64,000 bases of DNA from Pseudomonas sp. Bout1 (GTDB lineage Bacteria; Pseudomonadota; Gammaproteobacteria; Pseudomonadales; Pseudomonadaceae). The stretch covers positions 1,007,001-1,071,000 of the forward strand of contig NZ_JAVIWK010000001.1 of the NCBI RefSeq assembly GCF_034314165.1. The letters are read 5' to 3'. Position numbers and translations under genes: made by a program. Below the pieces are notes generated by a model. That model worked only from the letters and a program-made list of their open reading frames with translations. It was not told the origin of the DNA and searched no databases. This document shows, in pieces, positions 19,062 to 28,438 of this stretch (position 1 is the stretch's first letter; each line of letters opens with the position of its first letter).

Positions 19062-19840
19062 AGGTCGTCCTTCTTCGGCGGCGGGCTACGCAGCATGCGT
19101 TTGCCGATGATCAGCTTGGCGCGGTTCGGCAGTTTCGACAGCGGCCACATCGCGGCAATGAACAGGGCGGGGAAGGCAATTTCCAATGGGCGGGTTTGCA
19201 GCTTGGCGAAAATATGCCGTGCGGCCTTGTCCGCCGGCCAGCTCAAGGGCATGGGGAAATCGTTGCGTGCGGTCAGCGGCGTATCGACAAACCCCGGGCT
19301 GACCACAGTCACGTCAATGCCTTCGGGCGACAGGTCGATGCGCAGGGATTCGAACAAGTAACGCAGGCCTGCCTTGGAGGCGCCATAGGCTTCTGCCCTG
19401 GGCATCGGCAGGTAGGTCACGGCGCTGGCAACGCCGACCAGGTGAGGAGTATGACCTGCGCGCAAGAGCGGCAGGGCGGCCTCGATGCAGTAACTGCTGG
19501 CCAGCAGGTTGGTGCGTACTACGTGTTCGATGATCGAGGAATCGAACTGCCGGACGTCCACGTATTCGCAGGTGCCGGCGTTAAGAATTACGGTGTCCAG
19601 CGAGCCCCAGGCCGCGGCGATATGCTCGCCGATTTCGCGCACGGTCTGGCTGTTGGTCAGGTCGCCTGCCACCACCAGCACTTGCCCGGGGTACGCCTGC
19701 GCGAGCTCGTCCAGCGGCGCTTTGGAGCGGGAGCTGACGGCCACATGGGCGCCGCTGCCGAGCAGCGCCTTGGCCAGCTCGGCACCGATGCCACTGCTGG
19801 CGCCGGTCAACCAATAACGCCGTGGAGGTGTAAGGCTCAT
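19058..19840 (-). CDS. Short-chain dehydrogenase/reductase
   Basis: A 260-residue classical SDR with cofactor motif TGASSGIGAELA, NAG in VILNAGTCEY, and catalytic YGASKAG (Tyr-x3-Lys). It has a C-terminal hydrophobic stretch (LFIAAMWPLSKL), so it may be membrane-associated. The start at 19840 has GGAG upstream and overlaps the NTF2-like stop (ATGA). The substrate is not evident. In the equivalent alphaproteobacterial cluster an SDR also stands beside the cfa-like gene. Confidence 0.88.
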   Translation of the reverse strand: MSLTPPRRYWLTGASSGIGAELAKALLGSGAHVAVSSRSKAPLDELAQAYPGQVLVVAGDLTNSQTVREIGEHIAAAWGSLDTVILNAGTCEYVDVRQFDSSIIEHVVRTNLLASSYCIEAALPLLRAGHTPHLVGVASAVTYLPMPRAEAYGASKAGLRYLFESLRIDLSPEGIDVTVVSPGFVDTPLTARNDFPMPLSWPADKAARHIFAKLQTRPLEIAFPALFIAAMWPLSKLPNRAKLIIGKRMLRSPPPKKDDL

Positions 19841-20259
19841 CCCATTCTCCTTTTCAGCCAACTGACCACGCCGCCGAGGACCGGCACGTGTTCGTACAGC
19901 AATGCACCTGCGTCGAAATAATCCCGGTGGCAATACACCTTGTCGCGCCACAGCAAGTGCGAACAGCCTTCGACGCGAATCACCTCACCCTTGGCCAGGC
20001 GCGGGTGGCAGAAGCTCATTTTCCAGCGCAGGTAACCTTCGCCTTCTGCCACCTGGTCGAAACCGTGGAAGTCGAAGCGCAACTGGGTGACGTTGTCGTA
20101 CAGCTCGGCGAAGTAGCGGTGCAGCGCCGGTAACCCGTGCACCTCGTGCAGCGGGTCGGTGAAGCTGATGTCCTGGCTGTACAGGCTGTCGAGCAGGTGC
20201 AGGTTGTGTTTGTCCACACTGGCAAAGGCTTGGGCAAACCTGCGCAGGAAATCACTCAT
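19837..20259 (-). CDS. NTF2-like (SnoaL-type) protein
   Basis: A 140-residue protein beginning MSDFLRRFAQAFASVDKHN, with alpha+beta cone-fold features such as DISFTDPLHEVHGLPALHRYFAELY. It belongs to the nuclear-transport-factor-2-like group, which includes small enzymes and ligand-binding subunits. It overlaps photolyase by 8 bases and the SDR by 4. The role is unknown, but the gene is a steady member of this operon type. Confidence 0.82.
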   Translation of the reverse strand: MSDFLRRFAQAFASVDKHNLHLLDSLYSQDISFTDPLHEVHGLPALHRYFAELYDNVTQLRFDFHGFDQVAEGEGYLRWKMSFCHPRLAKGEVIRVEGCSHLLWRDKVYCHRDYFDAGALLYEHVPVLGGVVSWLKRRMG

Positions 20260-21697
20260 GGCTGCCTCCGGCTGCCTGGCGTGAAGGCAGGCTGCGGAAG
20301 GCGGCGAGGGCGCGCTCGCGAGACTTTTTCAGGTCGACAATAGGACGAGGATAGTCGGCCACGCCAAACAGGCCGCCCATGGCGTCGGGGTTGTGTACTT
20401 CTTTTTTGTTCAACGTCGCCAGTTGCGGCAGCCAGTGCTTGATGAATACGCCTTCGCCGTCGAATTTTTCCGACTGGCTCAAGGGGCTGAAAATTCGGAA
20501 ATACGGTGCCGAATCGGTGCCGGTGGAGGAGCTCCACTGCCAGCCGCCGTTGTTGGCCGCCAGGTCGCCGTCGATCAGGTGGCGCATGAAAAAGCGCTCG
20601 CCCTCACGCCAGTCGATCAGCAGGTTTTTGGTCAGGAACATCGCCACCACCATGCGCAGGCGGTTGTGCATCCAGCCGGTTTCCAGCAATTGGCGCATGG
20701 CCGCATCGATAATCGGCAGGCCGGTGCGTGCTTCCTGCCAGGCCTTCAGGTCCTGCGGGCTGTGGCGCCAGGCCACGGCTTCGGTCTCCGGGCGGAACGC
20801 GCGATGGCGCGAGACCCGTGGGTATCCCACCAGAATATGCTTGTAGAACTCGCGCCACAGCAGCTCGTTGATCCAGGTGATGGTGCCCACATCGCCGCTT
20901 TCGAATTCACCCTGGTTGCTTTGCAGCGCGGCGTGCAGGCATTGGCGCGGCGAGACCACGCCCGCGGCGAGGTAGGCTGACAGCTGGCTGGTACCAGGTT
21001 TGGCCGGGAAGTCGCGTTCGTCCTTGTAGTAGCTGATTTGTGCATCGGCAAACTGGTCGAGACGGCGCCGGGCCTCGGTTTCGCCGGCAGGCCACAGGGC
21101 ACGCAAGGCTTCGCTCGGCGTGGCAAAACCGTCGACGTGAGCCGGGACCGGGTCGCTTTTGAGTGTGAGCGGCGCTTGTGACTTGGGGGTCGCGACCAGG
21201 CGCGGCAAGGCGCTGTGCAGGCGGTTGTAGCAGACCTTGCGGAACTGGCTGAACACCTGGAAATACGTACCGGTCTTGGTCAGGACGCTGCCGGGCTGGA
21301 AAAACAATTGGTCCAGGTAACGGTGGAACGTTATGCCCTTGCCTTCGAGGGCCAGGGCCACGGCGGCGTCGCGCTGGTCTTCGTGGATACCGTATTCGTC
21401 ATTGACGTGCACCGATTCGATCGACAATTGCTCGCACAGGTCAGCGAGAACCTGCGGTGCCTCATCCCAGGTCGAGGCATGGCGGATCAATAATGGGATG
21501 TTCAACTCGCCCAGTGCCACGCTCAGGCTATTGAGGTTGCGCAGCCAGAAGTCGATTTTGCACGGCGCGTCATCGTGGGCCAGCCATTGCTGCGGGCTGA
21601 TCAGGTAGACAGCCGCTGTCGGGCCGCGCTGTGCGGCGGCGGCGAGGGCGGTGTTGTCGTGTAGGCGCAGGTCGGTGCGCAACCAGATCAAGTGCAT
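20252..21697 (-). CDS. phrB: Deoxyribodipyrimidine photolyase (class I CPD photolyase)
   Basis: A 481-residue flavoprotein that splits cyclobutane pyrimidine dimers using blue or near-UV light. It has the N-terminal antenna domain (IWLRTDLRLHDNTAL) and a C-terminal FAD domain with TSQLSAYLAAGVVSPRQCL, LLWREFYKHILVGYPRVS and NNGGWQWSSSTGTDSAPYFRI. The tryptophan electron-transfer chain residues and the ASxG-type terminal block support a true CPD photolyase rather than a cryptochrome. It abuts the MerR stop and is part of a nine-gene leftward operon with TGTACA operators at its head. Confidence 0.96.
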   Translation of the reverse strand: MHLIWLRTDLRLHDNTALAAAAQRGPTAAVYLISPQQWLAHDDAPCKIDFWLRNLNSLSVALGELNIPLLIRHASTWDEAPQVLADLCEQLSIESVHVNDEYGIHEDQRDAAVALALEGKGITFHRYLDQLFFQPGSVLTKTGTYFQVFSQFRKVCYNRLHSALPRLVATPKSQAPLTLKSDPVPAHVDGFATPSEALRALWPAGETEARRRLDQFADAQISYYKDERDFPAKPGTSQLSAYLAAGVVSPRQCLHAALQSNQGEFESGDVGTITWINELLWREFYKHILVGYPRVSRHRAFRPETEAVAWRHSPQDLKAWQEARTGLPIIDAAMRQLLETGWMHNRLRMVVAMFLTKNLLIDWREGERFFMRHLIDGDLAANNGGWQWSSSTGTDSAPYFRIFSPLSQSEKFDGEGVFIKHWLPQLATLNKKEVHNPDAMGGLFGVADYPRPIVDLKKSRERALAAFRSLPSRQAAGGSHE

Positions 21698-22627
21698 TTA
21701 AATAAGTCCATGCTGGATCAGAGCCTGATGGGCCGACAATGGGTCTTCGGCCAGGAGCAATTCAGGAATGTCTTGGGTTAATACGGTCAGCTCGGCCTGG
21801 TGGATGCATACCGTTGGTCCGGTTATCAGCTTTGGGCAACTGAAGCCGCTCAACAGTTTGCCCAGCGCCGGCACCTGGAGTGCCTTGCTCGAATACAGCA
21901 GTACCGCGCGCGGTTGCAGGTGTTCGACAGCCAGGGCCAGTTCGCCGGCCGGCAATGGCCAGTCGAAGACCTCCACCGGGCAATCGGCACTGCTGGCCAG
22001 CCAGGCGGTAAGCCACAAATGCGGCTCCAGTGGCAGGTCGGAGTGGTTGATCAGCAGAAGCGGCGCGCCGTTGAGCTGGCGGTTGTTGTGGTACATCCGC
22101 GCACCGAACTTGCTGCGCAGCCAGGAATAGAAAAACACCCGCTCCATCTGTGCGCCGAACTGGCCTTGCCAGCGCAGTTCAAGCTCCTTGAGCAACGGCA
22201 GCAAAAGCTGCTCGCACAAGGTGCGCGGCGGGTACAGCGCCATGGCCTGGTTGAAGGCGTCATCCACCCGGCGCTCGGCCAGTTCGCTGATGGCCTGCAA
22301 CAGGTGCTGGCGGCGGTTGTGCCATTCGTTTTCCACCGGCGATTCGCTGGTGGTGTGGGCGGTGTCGATCAGGCTCTTGACCTGGCTCACCGGTACGCCG
22401 CGGTTGAGCCAGGTCAGGATGGTGTGGATGCGTTGCACATGCTCGGCACTGAACAGCCGATGCCCCTTGGGCGTGCGCTGGGGCACGATCAAGCCGTAGC
22501 GCCGTTCCCAGGCGCGCAGGGTTACAGCGTTGACGCCGGTCTGGCGCGCCACTTCGCGAATCGGCAGCCAGCCTTGTTCCAGGGCCTGGGCAATGTCTTC
22601 GACAGGTTCTTGCAGGGGAAGATTCAT
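21698..22627 (-). CDS. MerR-family regulator, class II LitR-like (PplR1-like)
   Basis: A 309-residue regulator with an N-terminal MerR helix-turn-helix (WLPIREVARQTGVNAVTLRAWERRYGL) and a C-terminal domain related to the cobalamin-binding part of CarH/LitR. The B12-ligand motif DxHxxG and the Glu-His pair of class I LitR are absent (ERVFFYSW is at that place), which fits class II LitR. P. putida PplR1 lies in the same place beside phrB and is reported to control light-induced genes with LOV proteins. It is inside the operon it probably regulates, with operators at 23625-23698. Confidence 0.88.
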   Translation of the reverse strand: MNLPLQEPVEDIAQALEQGWLPIREVARQTGVNAVTLRAWERRYGLIVPQRTPKGHRLFSAEHVQRIHTILTWLNRGVPVSQVKSLIDTAHTTSESPVENEWHNRRQHLLQAISELAERRVDDAFNQAMALYPPRTLCEQLLLPLLKELELRWQGQFGAQMERVFFYSWLRSKFGARMYHNNRQLNGAPLLLINHSDLPLEPHLWLTAWLASSADCPVEVFDWPLPAGELALAVEHLQPRAVLLYSSKALQVPALGKLLSGFSCPKLITGPTVCIHQAELTVLTQDIPELLLAEDPLSAHQALIQHGLI

Positions 22628-22630
22628 AGG

Positions 22631-23602
22631 TTAAATCGCATTACGCAGGCTGAGGTTTTCCGGGTGCGGTTGCAGGTAGGCCTGCTGCGCGATGTAGCGG
22701 TCCGGGTGCTGGCGAAAATGGTGCTTGAGCAGGGTCAGCGGCACCACCAGCGGCACGATGCCCTGGCGGTATTGGCCAATGATGGCCTGCATTTCCTGTT
22801 TGTCCTCGGCGCTGATGGCTTGCTTGAGGTAGCCGCTGATGTGTTGCAGCACGTTGGTGTGGGTGCCACGGGTGGCGCATTGGGTCAGCGCGGTCATCAG
22901 TTCGCCGAAGTAGCCGGTAGCCAGTGCGTCAAGGTCGACGTCTTTGCGCATGCTGCCCAGCAGGTTGCCGAGGCTTTTGTAATGCACCGGGCTGTGGGCC
23001 ATCAGCAAGTATTTGTAGCGCGAGTGAAATTCCAGCAAGCGGTGGCGGGTCAGGCCCTCGGCAAGCAATTGCTGCCAGGTGGCGTAGACGAACACCCGGG
23101 TCAGGAAGTTTTCCCGCAGCACTGGGTCATTCAGCCGACCGTCTTCTTCCACCGGGAGATTGGGATGGCGCGCGCAAAAGGCCTGGGCATAGATGCCGCG
23201 ACCGCCGCCGTCGATGGGCATGCCGTTGTCCTGATAAACCTTGACCCGCTCCAGGCCACAGGACGGGGATTTCTGCATGAAGATATAGCCGCAGAGGTCG
23301 GTGTGTTCCGCGGCCATTTGTTGGCCGTAATCGTCCAGTGGCTGGGTTACGTTGAGTTCGCGGTGCACGGTGCCCACGGCCTGGGGTTTGAGCGGGTCGC
23401 CCACCAGGCGAATCGGCTCGCGAGGGATGCCCAGGCCGATGGCTACTTCCGGGCACAGCGGCACGAAGTCGAAATAATCGGCCAGGGTCTGGCTACACAG
23501 CTGGGATTGTTTATGCCCGCCGTTGAAGCGCACGTTCTCGCCCAACAGGCAGGCGCTGATGGCGATTTTCGGTTTGCCGGTGGCGGGCAGGGTGCTGGAC
23601 AT
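22631..23602 (-). CDS. DUF523/DUF1722 protein (TudS-YbgA fusion)
   Basis: A 323-residue two-domain protein. The N-terminal DUF523 domain has three conserved cysteines, in ISACLLGENVRFNGG, FVPLCPEVAIGLG and KSPSCGLERVKVY. In TudS desulfidases such cysteines hold a [4Fe-4S] cluster that removes sulfur from thiouracil or 4-thio-UMP. The C-terminal DUF1722 (YbgA) domain is of unknown function; E. coli ybgA also precedes phr. The ATG at 23602 is preferred to an upstream TTG. It is the first gene behind the operators and promoter at 23625-23698. Confidence 0.88.
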   Translation of the reverse strand: MSSTLPATGKPKIAISACLLGENVRFNGGHKQSQLCSQTLADYFDFVPLCPEVAIGLGIPREPIRLVGDPLKPQAVGTVHRELNVTQPLDDYGQQMAAEHTDLCGYIFMQKSPSCGLERVKVYQDNGMPIDGGGRGIYAQAFCARHPNLPVEEDGRLNDPVLRENFLTRVFVYATWQQLLAEGLTRHRLLEFHSRYKYLLMAHSPVHYKSLGNLLGSMRKDVDLDALATGYFGELMTALTQCATRGTHTNVLQHISGYLKQAISAEDKQEMQAIIGQYRQGIVPLVVPLTLLKHHFRQHPDRYIAQQAYLQPHPENLSLRNAI

Positions 23603-23624
23603 GGCCAAACCTCGATGAAATTCC

Positions 23625-23698
23625 TGTACAGAGTTAAATTTCTGTACAACTTAAACTCATCATAGGTTTGAAGCTGTACAAGTCAAATAATTTGTACA
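23625..23698 (-). promoter_or_regulatory. Two TGTACA-N12-TGTACA operators with sigma-70 promoter of the photolyase operon
   Basis: TGTACA occurs at 23625-23630, 23643-23648, 23675-23680 and 23693-23698. Each pair is separated by exactly 12 bases. On the minus strand TTGACT (23681-23686), a 16-base spacer and TATGAT (23659-23664) form a near-consensus sigma-70 promoter. One operator pair brackets the -35 element; the other lies just downstream of the -10. The direct-repeat form matches, as I recall, the consensus T(G/A)TACA-N12-TGTA(C/T)A footprinted for PplR1 of P. putida. Repression in the dark and release in light is the likely mode. Confidence 0.88.
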
Positions 23699-23714
23699 GG
23701 TATTTGCGTGATGG

Positions 23715-24943
<1,229 letters not shown>

Positions 24944-24962
24944 CTACGCCGACACCAATAGC

Positions 24963-24986
24963 TGTACAATATTGTTTTTTGGTATA
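24963..24986. promoter_or_regulatory. Possible degenerate LitR operator
   Basis: TGTACA at 24963-24968, then 12 bases, then GGTATA (24981-24986), which differs from TGTATA at one position. It lies in the divergent region between the renalase-like gene (minus) and the TIGR01777 gene (plus). The spacing equals that of the operators at 23625-23698. Confidence 0.45.
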
Positions 24987-25021
24987 AGTTTTGGCGTACC
25001 TGATCGTTTGGCGTGACCTAT

Positions 25022-25043
25022 GGTTAAACCTGAAGGTTTAACC
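25022..25043. repeat. Perfect 10-bp-arm palindrome in divergent promoter region
   Basis: GGTTAAACCT (25022-25031), GA, and AGGTTTAACC (25034-25043) form a 22-base inverted repeat. No T-run follows, so it is more likely an operator than a terminator. It lies 80 bp before the TIGR01777 gene. Confidence 0.5.
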
Positions 25044-25122
25044 AGCGTTGCGCCCGATTAAAACATCCCTGTTTATAAAATAGACTAAGGGTGGTCGGCG
25101 AACGTTACACGAGGAACAACTC

Positions 25123-26022
25123 ATGCACATTTTGCTGACCGGCGGTACCGGTTTGATCGGCCGCCAACTCTGCCAACACTGGCTTGCCCAAGGCCATCGC
25201 CTTACGGTCTGGAGTCGCCATCCCGAACGAGTAGCCAAACTGTGCGGTGCTCGAGTGCGTGGGGTCGCCCGGCTGCAAGACATAAGCGAGGCAGTGGACG
25301 CCGTGGTCAACCTGGCTGGCGCGCCGATTGCCGACCGGCCATGGACCCATAAACGCAAGGTGCTGCTGTGGAGCAGCCGGATTGGTCTGACCGAAACGTT
25401 ATTGGCCTGGCTTGAGGGCCTTGAGCAAAAACCGCAGGTGTTGATCTCCGGCTCTGCGGTCGGTTGGTATGGCGACGGCGGCGAGCGTGAGCTGACCGAA
25501 GACAGCGGCCCGGTGCAGGACGATTTCCCCAGCCAACTGTGTATTGCCTGGGAAGAAAGCGCCCAGCGCGCCGAGGCGTTTGGCCTGCGTGTCGTACTGG
25601 TGCGCACCGGCCTGGTGCTGGCGGCAGAGGGCGGCTTTTTGTCGCGGCTGCTGTTGCCGTTCAAATTGGCGCTGGGCGGGCCTATCGGCAATGGTCGGCA
25701 GTGGATGCCGTGGGTCCATATAAAGGATCAAATCGCCCTGATTGATTTTCTTCTGCACAGGAGCGATGCCCGCGGTCCTTATAATGCCTGCGCGCCACAC
25801 CCGGTGCGCAACCTTGAGTTCGCCAAGACATTGGGCAAGGTGCTGCACCGCCCGGCGTTCATGCCCATGCCGGCGTTTGCCTTGCGCATCGGCCTGGGTG
25901 AGCTGTCGGGCTTGTTGCTGGGCGGCCAGCGGGCGTTGCCGCAGCGGCTGCTGGCGGCCGGTTTCACTTTCCAGTTCACTGAGTTGCACGCGGCCCTGGA
26001 CGACTTGTCCAGCCGCCTCTAG
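25123..26022 (+). CDS. TIGR01777-family NAD(P)-binding epimerase-like protein (YfcH/SDR39U1)
   Basis: A 299-residue extended SDR. It begins with the cofactor motif [17 protein letters not shown] and has [20 protein letters not shown] and [13 protein letters not shown], the signatures of TIGR01777, plus a C-terminal DUF1731 segment. The enzymatic activity is not established. It is 14 bp before hemH on the same strand, so the two are probably co-transcribed. Confidence 0.9.
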   Translation: MHILLTGGTGLIGRQLCQHWLAQGHRLTVWSRHPERVAKLCGARVRGVARLQDISEAVDAVVNLAGAPIADRPWTHKRKVLLWSSRIGLTETLLAWLEGLEQKPQVLISGSAVGWYGDGGERELTEDSGPVQDDFPSQLCIAWEESAQRAEAFGLRVVLVRTGLVLAAEGGFLSRLLLPFKLALGGPIGNGRQWMPWVHIKDQIALIDFLLHRSDARGPYNACAPHPVRNLEFAKTLGKVLHRPAFMPMPAFALRIGLGELSGLLLGGQRALPQRLLAAGFTFQFTELHAALDDLSSRL

Positions 26023-26036
26023 AGATAGGATGTTGC

Positions 26037-27062
26037 ATGACGGATCACGCGTTGTTACTGGTCAACCTGGGTTCTCCGGCGTCTACGTCGGTGGCGGATG
26101 TGCGCAGCTACCTCAATCAATTCCTGATGGACCCTTACGTCATCGACCTGCCGTGGCCGGTGCGGCGCTTGCTGGTGTCGCTGATCCTGATCAAGCGCCC
26201 CGAGCAATCGGCCCATGCCTACGCCTCGATCTGGTGGGACGAAGGCTCGCCGCTGGTCGTCCTTAGCCGCCGCCTGCAACAACAGATGACCGCGCAATGG
26301 ACCCACGGCCCGGTGGAGTTGGCGATGCGTTATGGCGAGCCGTCGATTGAAACAGTGCTGGTGCGATTGGCCGGCCAGGGCATCAAGAAAGTAACCCTGG
26401 CGCCCTTGTACCCGCAGTTTGCCGACAGCACCGTGACCACGGTGATTGAAGAGGCCCACCGTGTGGTGCGGGACAAAAAGCTGGCAATCGAGTTTTCGAT
26501 TCTGCAGCCGTTCTATGATCAGCCGGAATACCTCGACGCGTTGGCCAACAGTGCCAAGGCTTACGTGGAACAGGATTTTGATCACCTGTTGCTTAGTTTT
26601 CACGGGCTGCCGGAACGTCACCTGAAAAAGCTCGACCCTACCGGGCAACACTGTTTCAAGGACGCCAACTGTTGCCAGAATGCCTCTGCCGAGGTGCTTG
26701 CCACCTGCTATCGCGCCCAGTGCTTCAGCGTTGCGCGGGACTTTGCCGAGCGCCTGGGCTTGCCGGACGGCAAGTGGTCGGTGGCGTTCCAGTCGCGGCT
26801 CGGCCGGGCCAAGTGGATCGAACCCTACACCGAGGCACGCCTTGAAGCATTGGCTCAACAAGGGGTGAAGAAGTTGCTGGTGATGTGCCCGGCGTTCGTG
26901 GCGGACTGCATCGAGACACTGGAGGAGATTGGCGATCGTGGGCTGGAGCAGTTCCGCGAAGCGGGGGGCGAGGAGTTGGTGTTGGTGCCTTGCTTGAATG
27001 ATGACCCGCAGTGGGCGGTGGCGCTCAATACCTTGTGTGAGAGAGCGCCGGTGGCCTTGTAG
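26037..27062 (+). CDS. hemH: Ferrochelatase
   Basis: A 341-residue enzyme inserting Fe2+ into protoporphyrin IX, the last step of haem synthesis. Key stretches are [10 protein letters not shown], the metal-binding His in [12 protein letters not shown], and the acidic [12 protein letters not shown] near the C-terminus. TAGGAT precedes the ATG. The stop codon TAG is part of a REP element that begins at 27059. Haem and its precursors are photosensitisers, so its place beside the photolyase operon is notable. Confidence 0.96.
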   Translation: MTDHALLLVNLGSPASTSVADVRSYLNQFLMDPYVIDLPWPVRRLLVSLILIKRPEQSAHAYASIWWDEGSPLVVLSRRLQQQMTAQWTHGPVELAMRYGEPSIETVLVRLAGQGIKKVTLAPLYPQFADSTVTTVIEEAHRVVRDKKLAIEFSILQPFYDQPEYLDALANSAKAYVEQDFDHLLLSFHGLPERHLKKLDPTGQHCFKDANCCQNASAEVLATCYRAQCFSVARDFAERLGLPDGKWSVAFQSRLGRAKWIEPYTEARLEALAQQGVKKLLVMCPAFVADCIETLEEIGDRGLEQFREAGGEELVLVPCLNDDPQWAVALNTLCERAPVAL

Positions 27063-27158
27063 GAGCAAGCTTGCTCGCGATGGTCGTTAACGATGACGCT
27101 GGCATCCTCAATCAACGCGGCACCCTCCAGGTTTTTCGCGAGCACGCTCGCTCCTGCA
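27059..27158. repeat. REPIN overlapping the hemH stop codon
   Basis: Same family as 9201-9301: left unit TGTAGGAGCAAGCTTGCTCG from 27059 and right unit ending GAGCACGCTCGCTCCTGCA. The hemH TAG (27060-27062) lies inside the left end. It separates the convergent hemH and algW genes. Confidence 0.85.
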
Positions 27159-27181
27159 GGGACCGCGTTCAGCCCTGGCTT

Positions 27182-28336
27182 TTATTCTTCTTCTTTGACC
27201 GGCGCCGGCGGCGGACGCAGGCCGATTTCTGCCGACAGCTTGATCTCCTTGCCGTTGCGCATCACCTGGATCGCCACCTTGTCGGTTGGCTTGATCCGCG
27301 CTACCTGGTTCATCGACTTGCGGCCATCACCGGCCGGTTCGCCGTCGATGCTGAGGATCACATCCCCCAATTGCAGGCCGGCTTTCTGCGCCGGGCCGTC
27401 GCGGAAGATCCCGGCGACCACGATGCCCGGGCGCCCGGTCAGGCCAAACGACTCGGCCAGTTCCTTGGTCAGTGGTTGCACTTCAATCCCCAGCCAGCCA
27501 CGAATTACCTGGCCATGCTCAATGATCGACTTCATCACTTCCGTGGCGAGTTTTACCGGGATGGCAAAGCCAATGCCCTGGGAGCCGCCCGACTTGGAGA
27601 AAATCGCGGTGTTGATGCCGGTCAGGTTGCCGTTGGCATCGACCAGTGCGCCGCCAGAGTTGCCGGGGTTGATCGCGGCGTCGGTCTGGATAAAGTCCTC
27701 GTAGCTGTTAAGGCCCAACTGGTTGCGCCCGGTGGCGCTGATGATGCCCATGGTCACGGTCTGGCCGACCCCGAACGGGTTGCCGATGGCCAGCGCCACG
27801 TCACCTACGCGCAAGCCTTCGGAGCGCCCGATGGTGATCGAGGGCAGGCCTTTCAAATCGATCTTGAGTACCGCGAGGTCGGTTTCCGGGTCGCTGCCGA
27901 CCACCCGCGCCAGGGTTTCGCGGCCATCACGCAGGGCCACGACGATTTGGTCGGCGCCGGTGGTCACGTGGTTGTTGGTGAGGATGTAGCCTTCGGGGCT
28001 CATGATCACACCGGAGCCGAGGCTGGATTCCATGCGCCGCTGCTTGGGCGAGTTGTCGCCGAAATAGCGACGAAATTGTGGGTCTTCAAACAGTGGATGC
28101 GCCGGTTTGTTGATGACTTTGGTGGTGTACAGGTTGACCACGGCGGGGGCGGCGATCACCACCGCGTCGGCGTAAGTCACCGGGCCTTGTACCACCGCGC
28201 TGGTTTGCGGTGCCTGTTGCAGGTTGACATCGAGGGTCGGCAGGCCGACCAGTTGTGGATAACGCTGAATAATCAGCATCGCGATCAGCACGCCAGCCAA
28301 CAATGGCCATCCAAAAAAACGCAGTGCCTTGAGCAT
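27182..28336 (-). CDS. algW: Periplasmic serine endoprotease AlgW (DegS type)
   Basis: A 384-residue site-1 protease that senses misfolded outer-membrane proteins and cleaves the anti-sigma factor MucA, releasing AlgU. It has one N-terminal membrane anchor (residues 7-23). The catalytic His is in LTNNHVTTGA, Asp in ETDLAVLKID and Ser in NPGNSGGALVD. A single C-terminal PDZ domain follows, as in DegS and unlike two-PDZ DegP/MucD. The convergent partner is hemH; nif3 is divergent. Confidence 0.95.
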   Translation of the reverse strand: MLKALRFFGWPLLAGVLIAMLIIQRYPQLVGLPTLDVNLQQAPQTSAVVQGPVTYADAVVIAAPAVVNLYTTKVINKPAHPLFEDPQFRRYFGDNSPKQRRMESSLGSGVIMSPEGYILTNNHVTTGADQIVVALRDGRETLARVVGSDPETDLAVLKIDLKGLPSITIGRSEGLRVGDVALAIGNPFGVGQTVTMGIISATGRNQLGLNSYEDFIQTDAAINPGNSGGALVDANGNLTGINTAIFSKSGGSQGIGFAIPVKLATEVMKSIIEHGQVIRGWLGIEVQPLTKELAESFGLTGRPGIVVAGIFRDGPAQKAGLQLGDVILSIDGEPAGDGRKSMNQVARIKPTDKVAIQVMRNGKEIKLSAEIGLRPPPAPVKEEE

Positions 28337-28438
28337 TAAGAAAATCCTGACGGGTTGCAGGGGGCGGGAGAGCGCCCATAATGTCGCGCATTATACGAGG
28401 CCGTGAGCGCCTCTGAACGGGATATTTAGGAGTCTTTT

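Noticed and set aside
21800..23665. A 621-codon plus-strand frame across the MerR and DUF523 genes
   Set aside because: It is antisense to two recognised genes, its composition is typical of a shadow frame, and it runs through the operator region.
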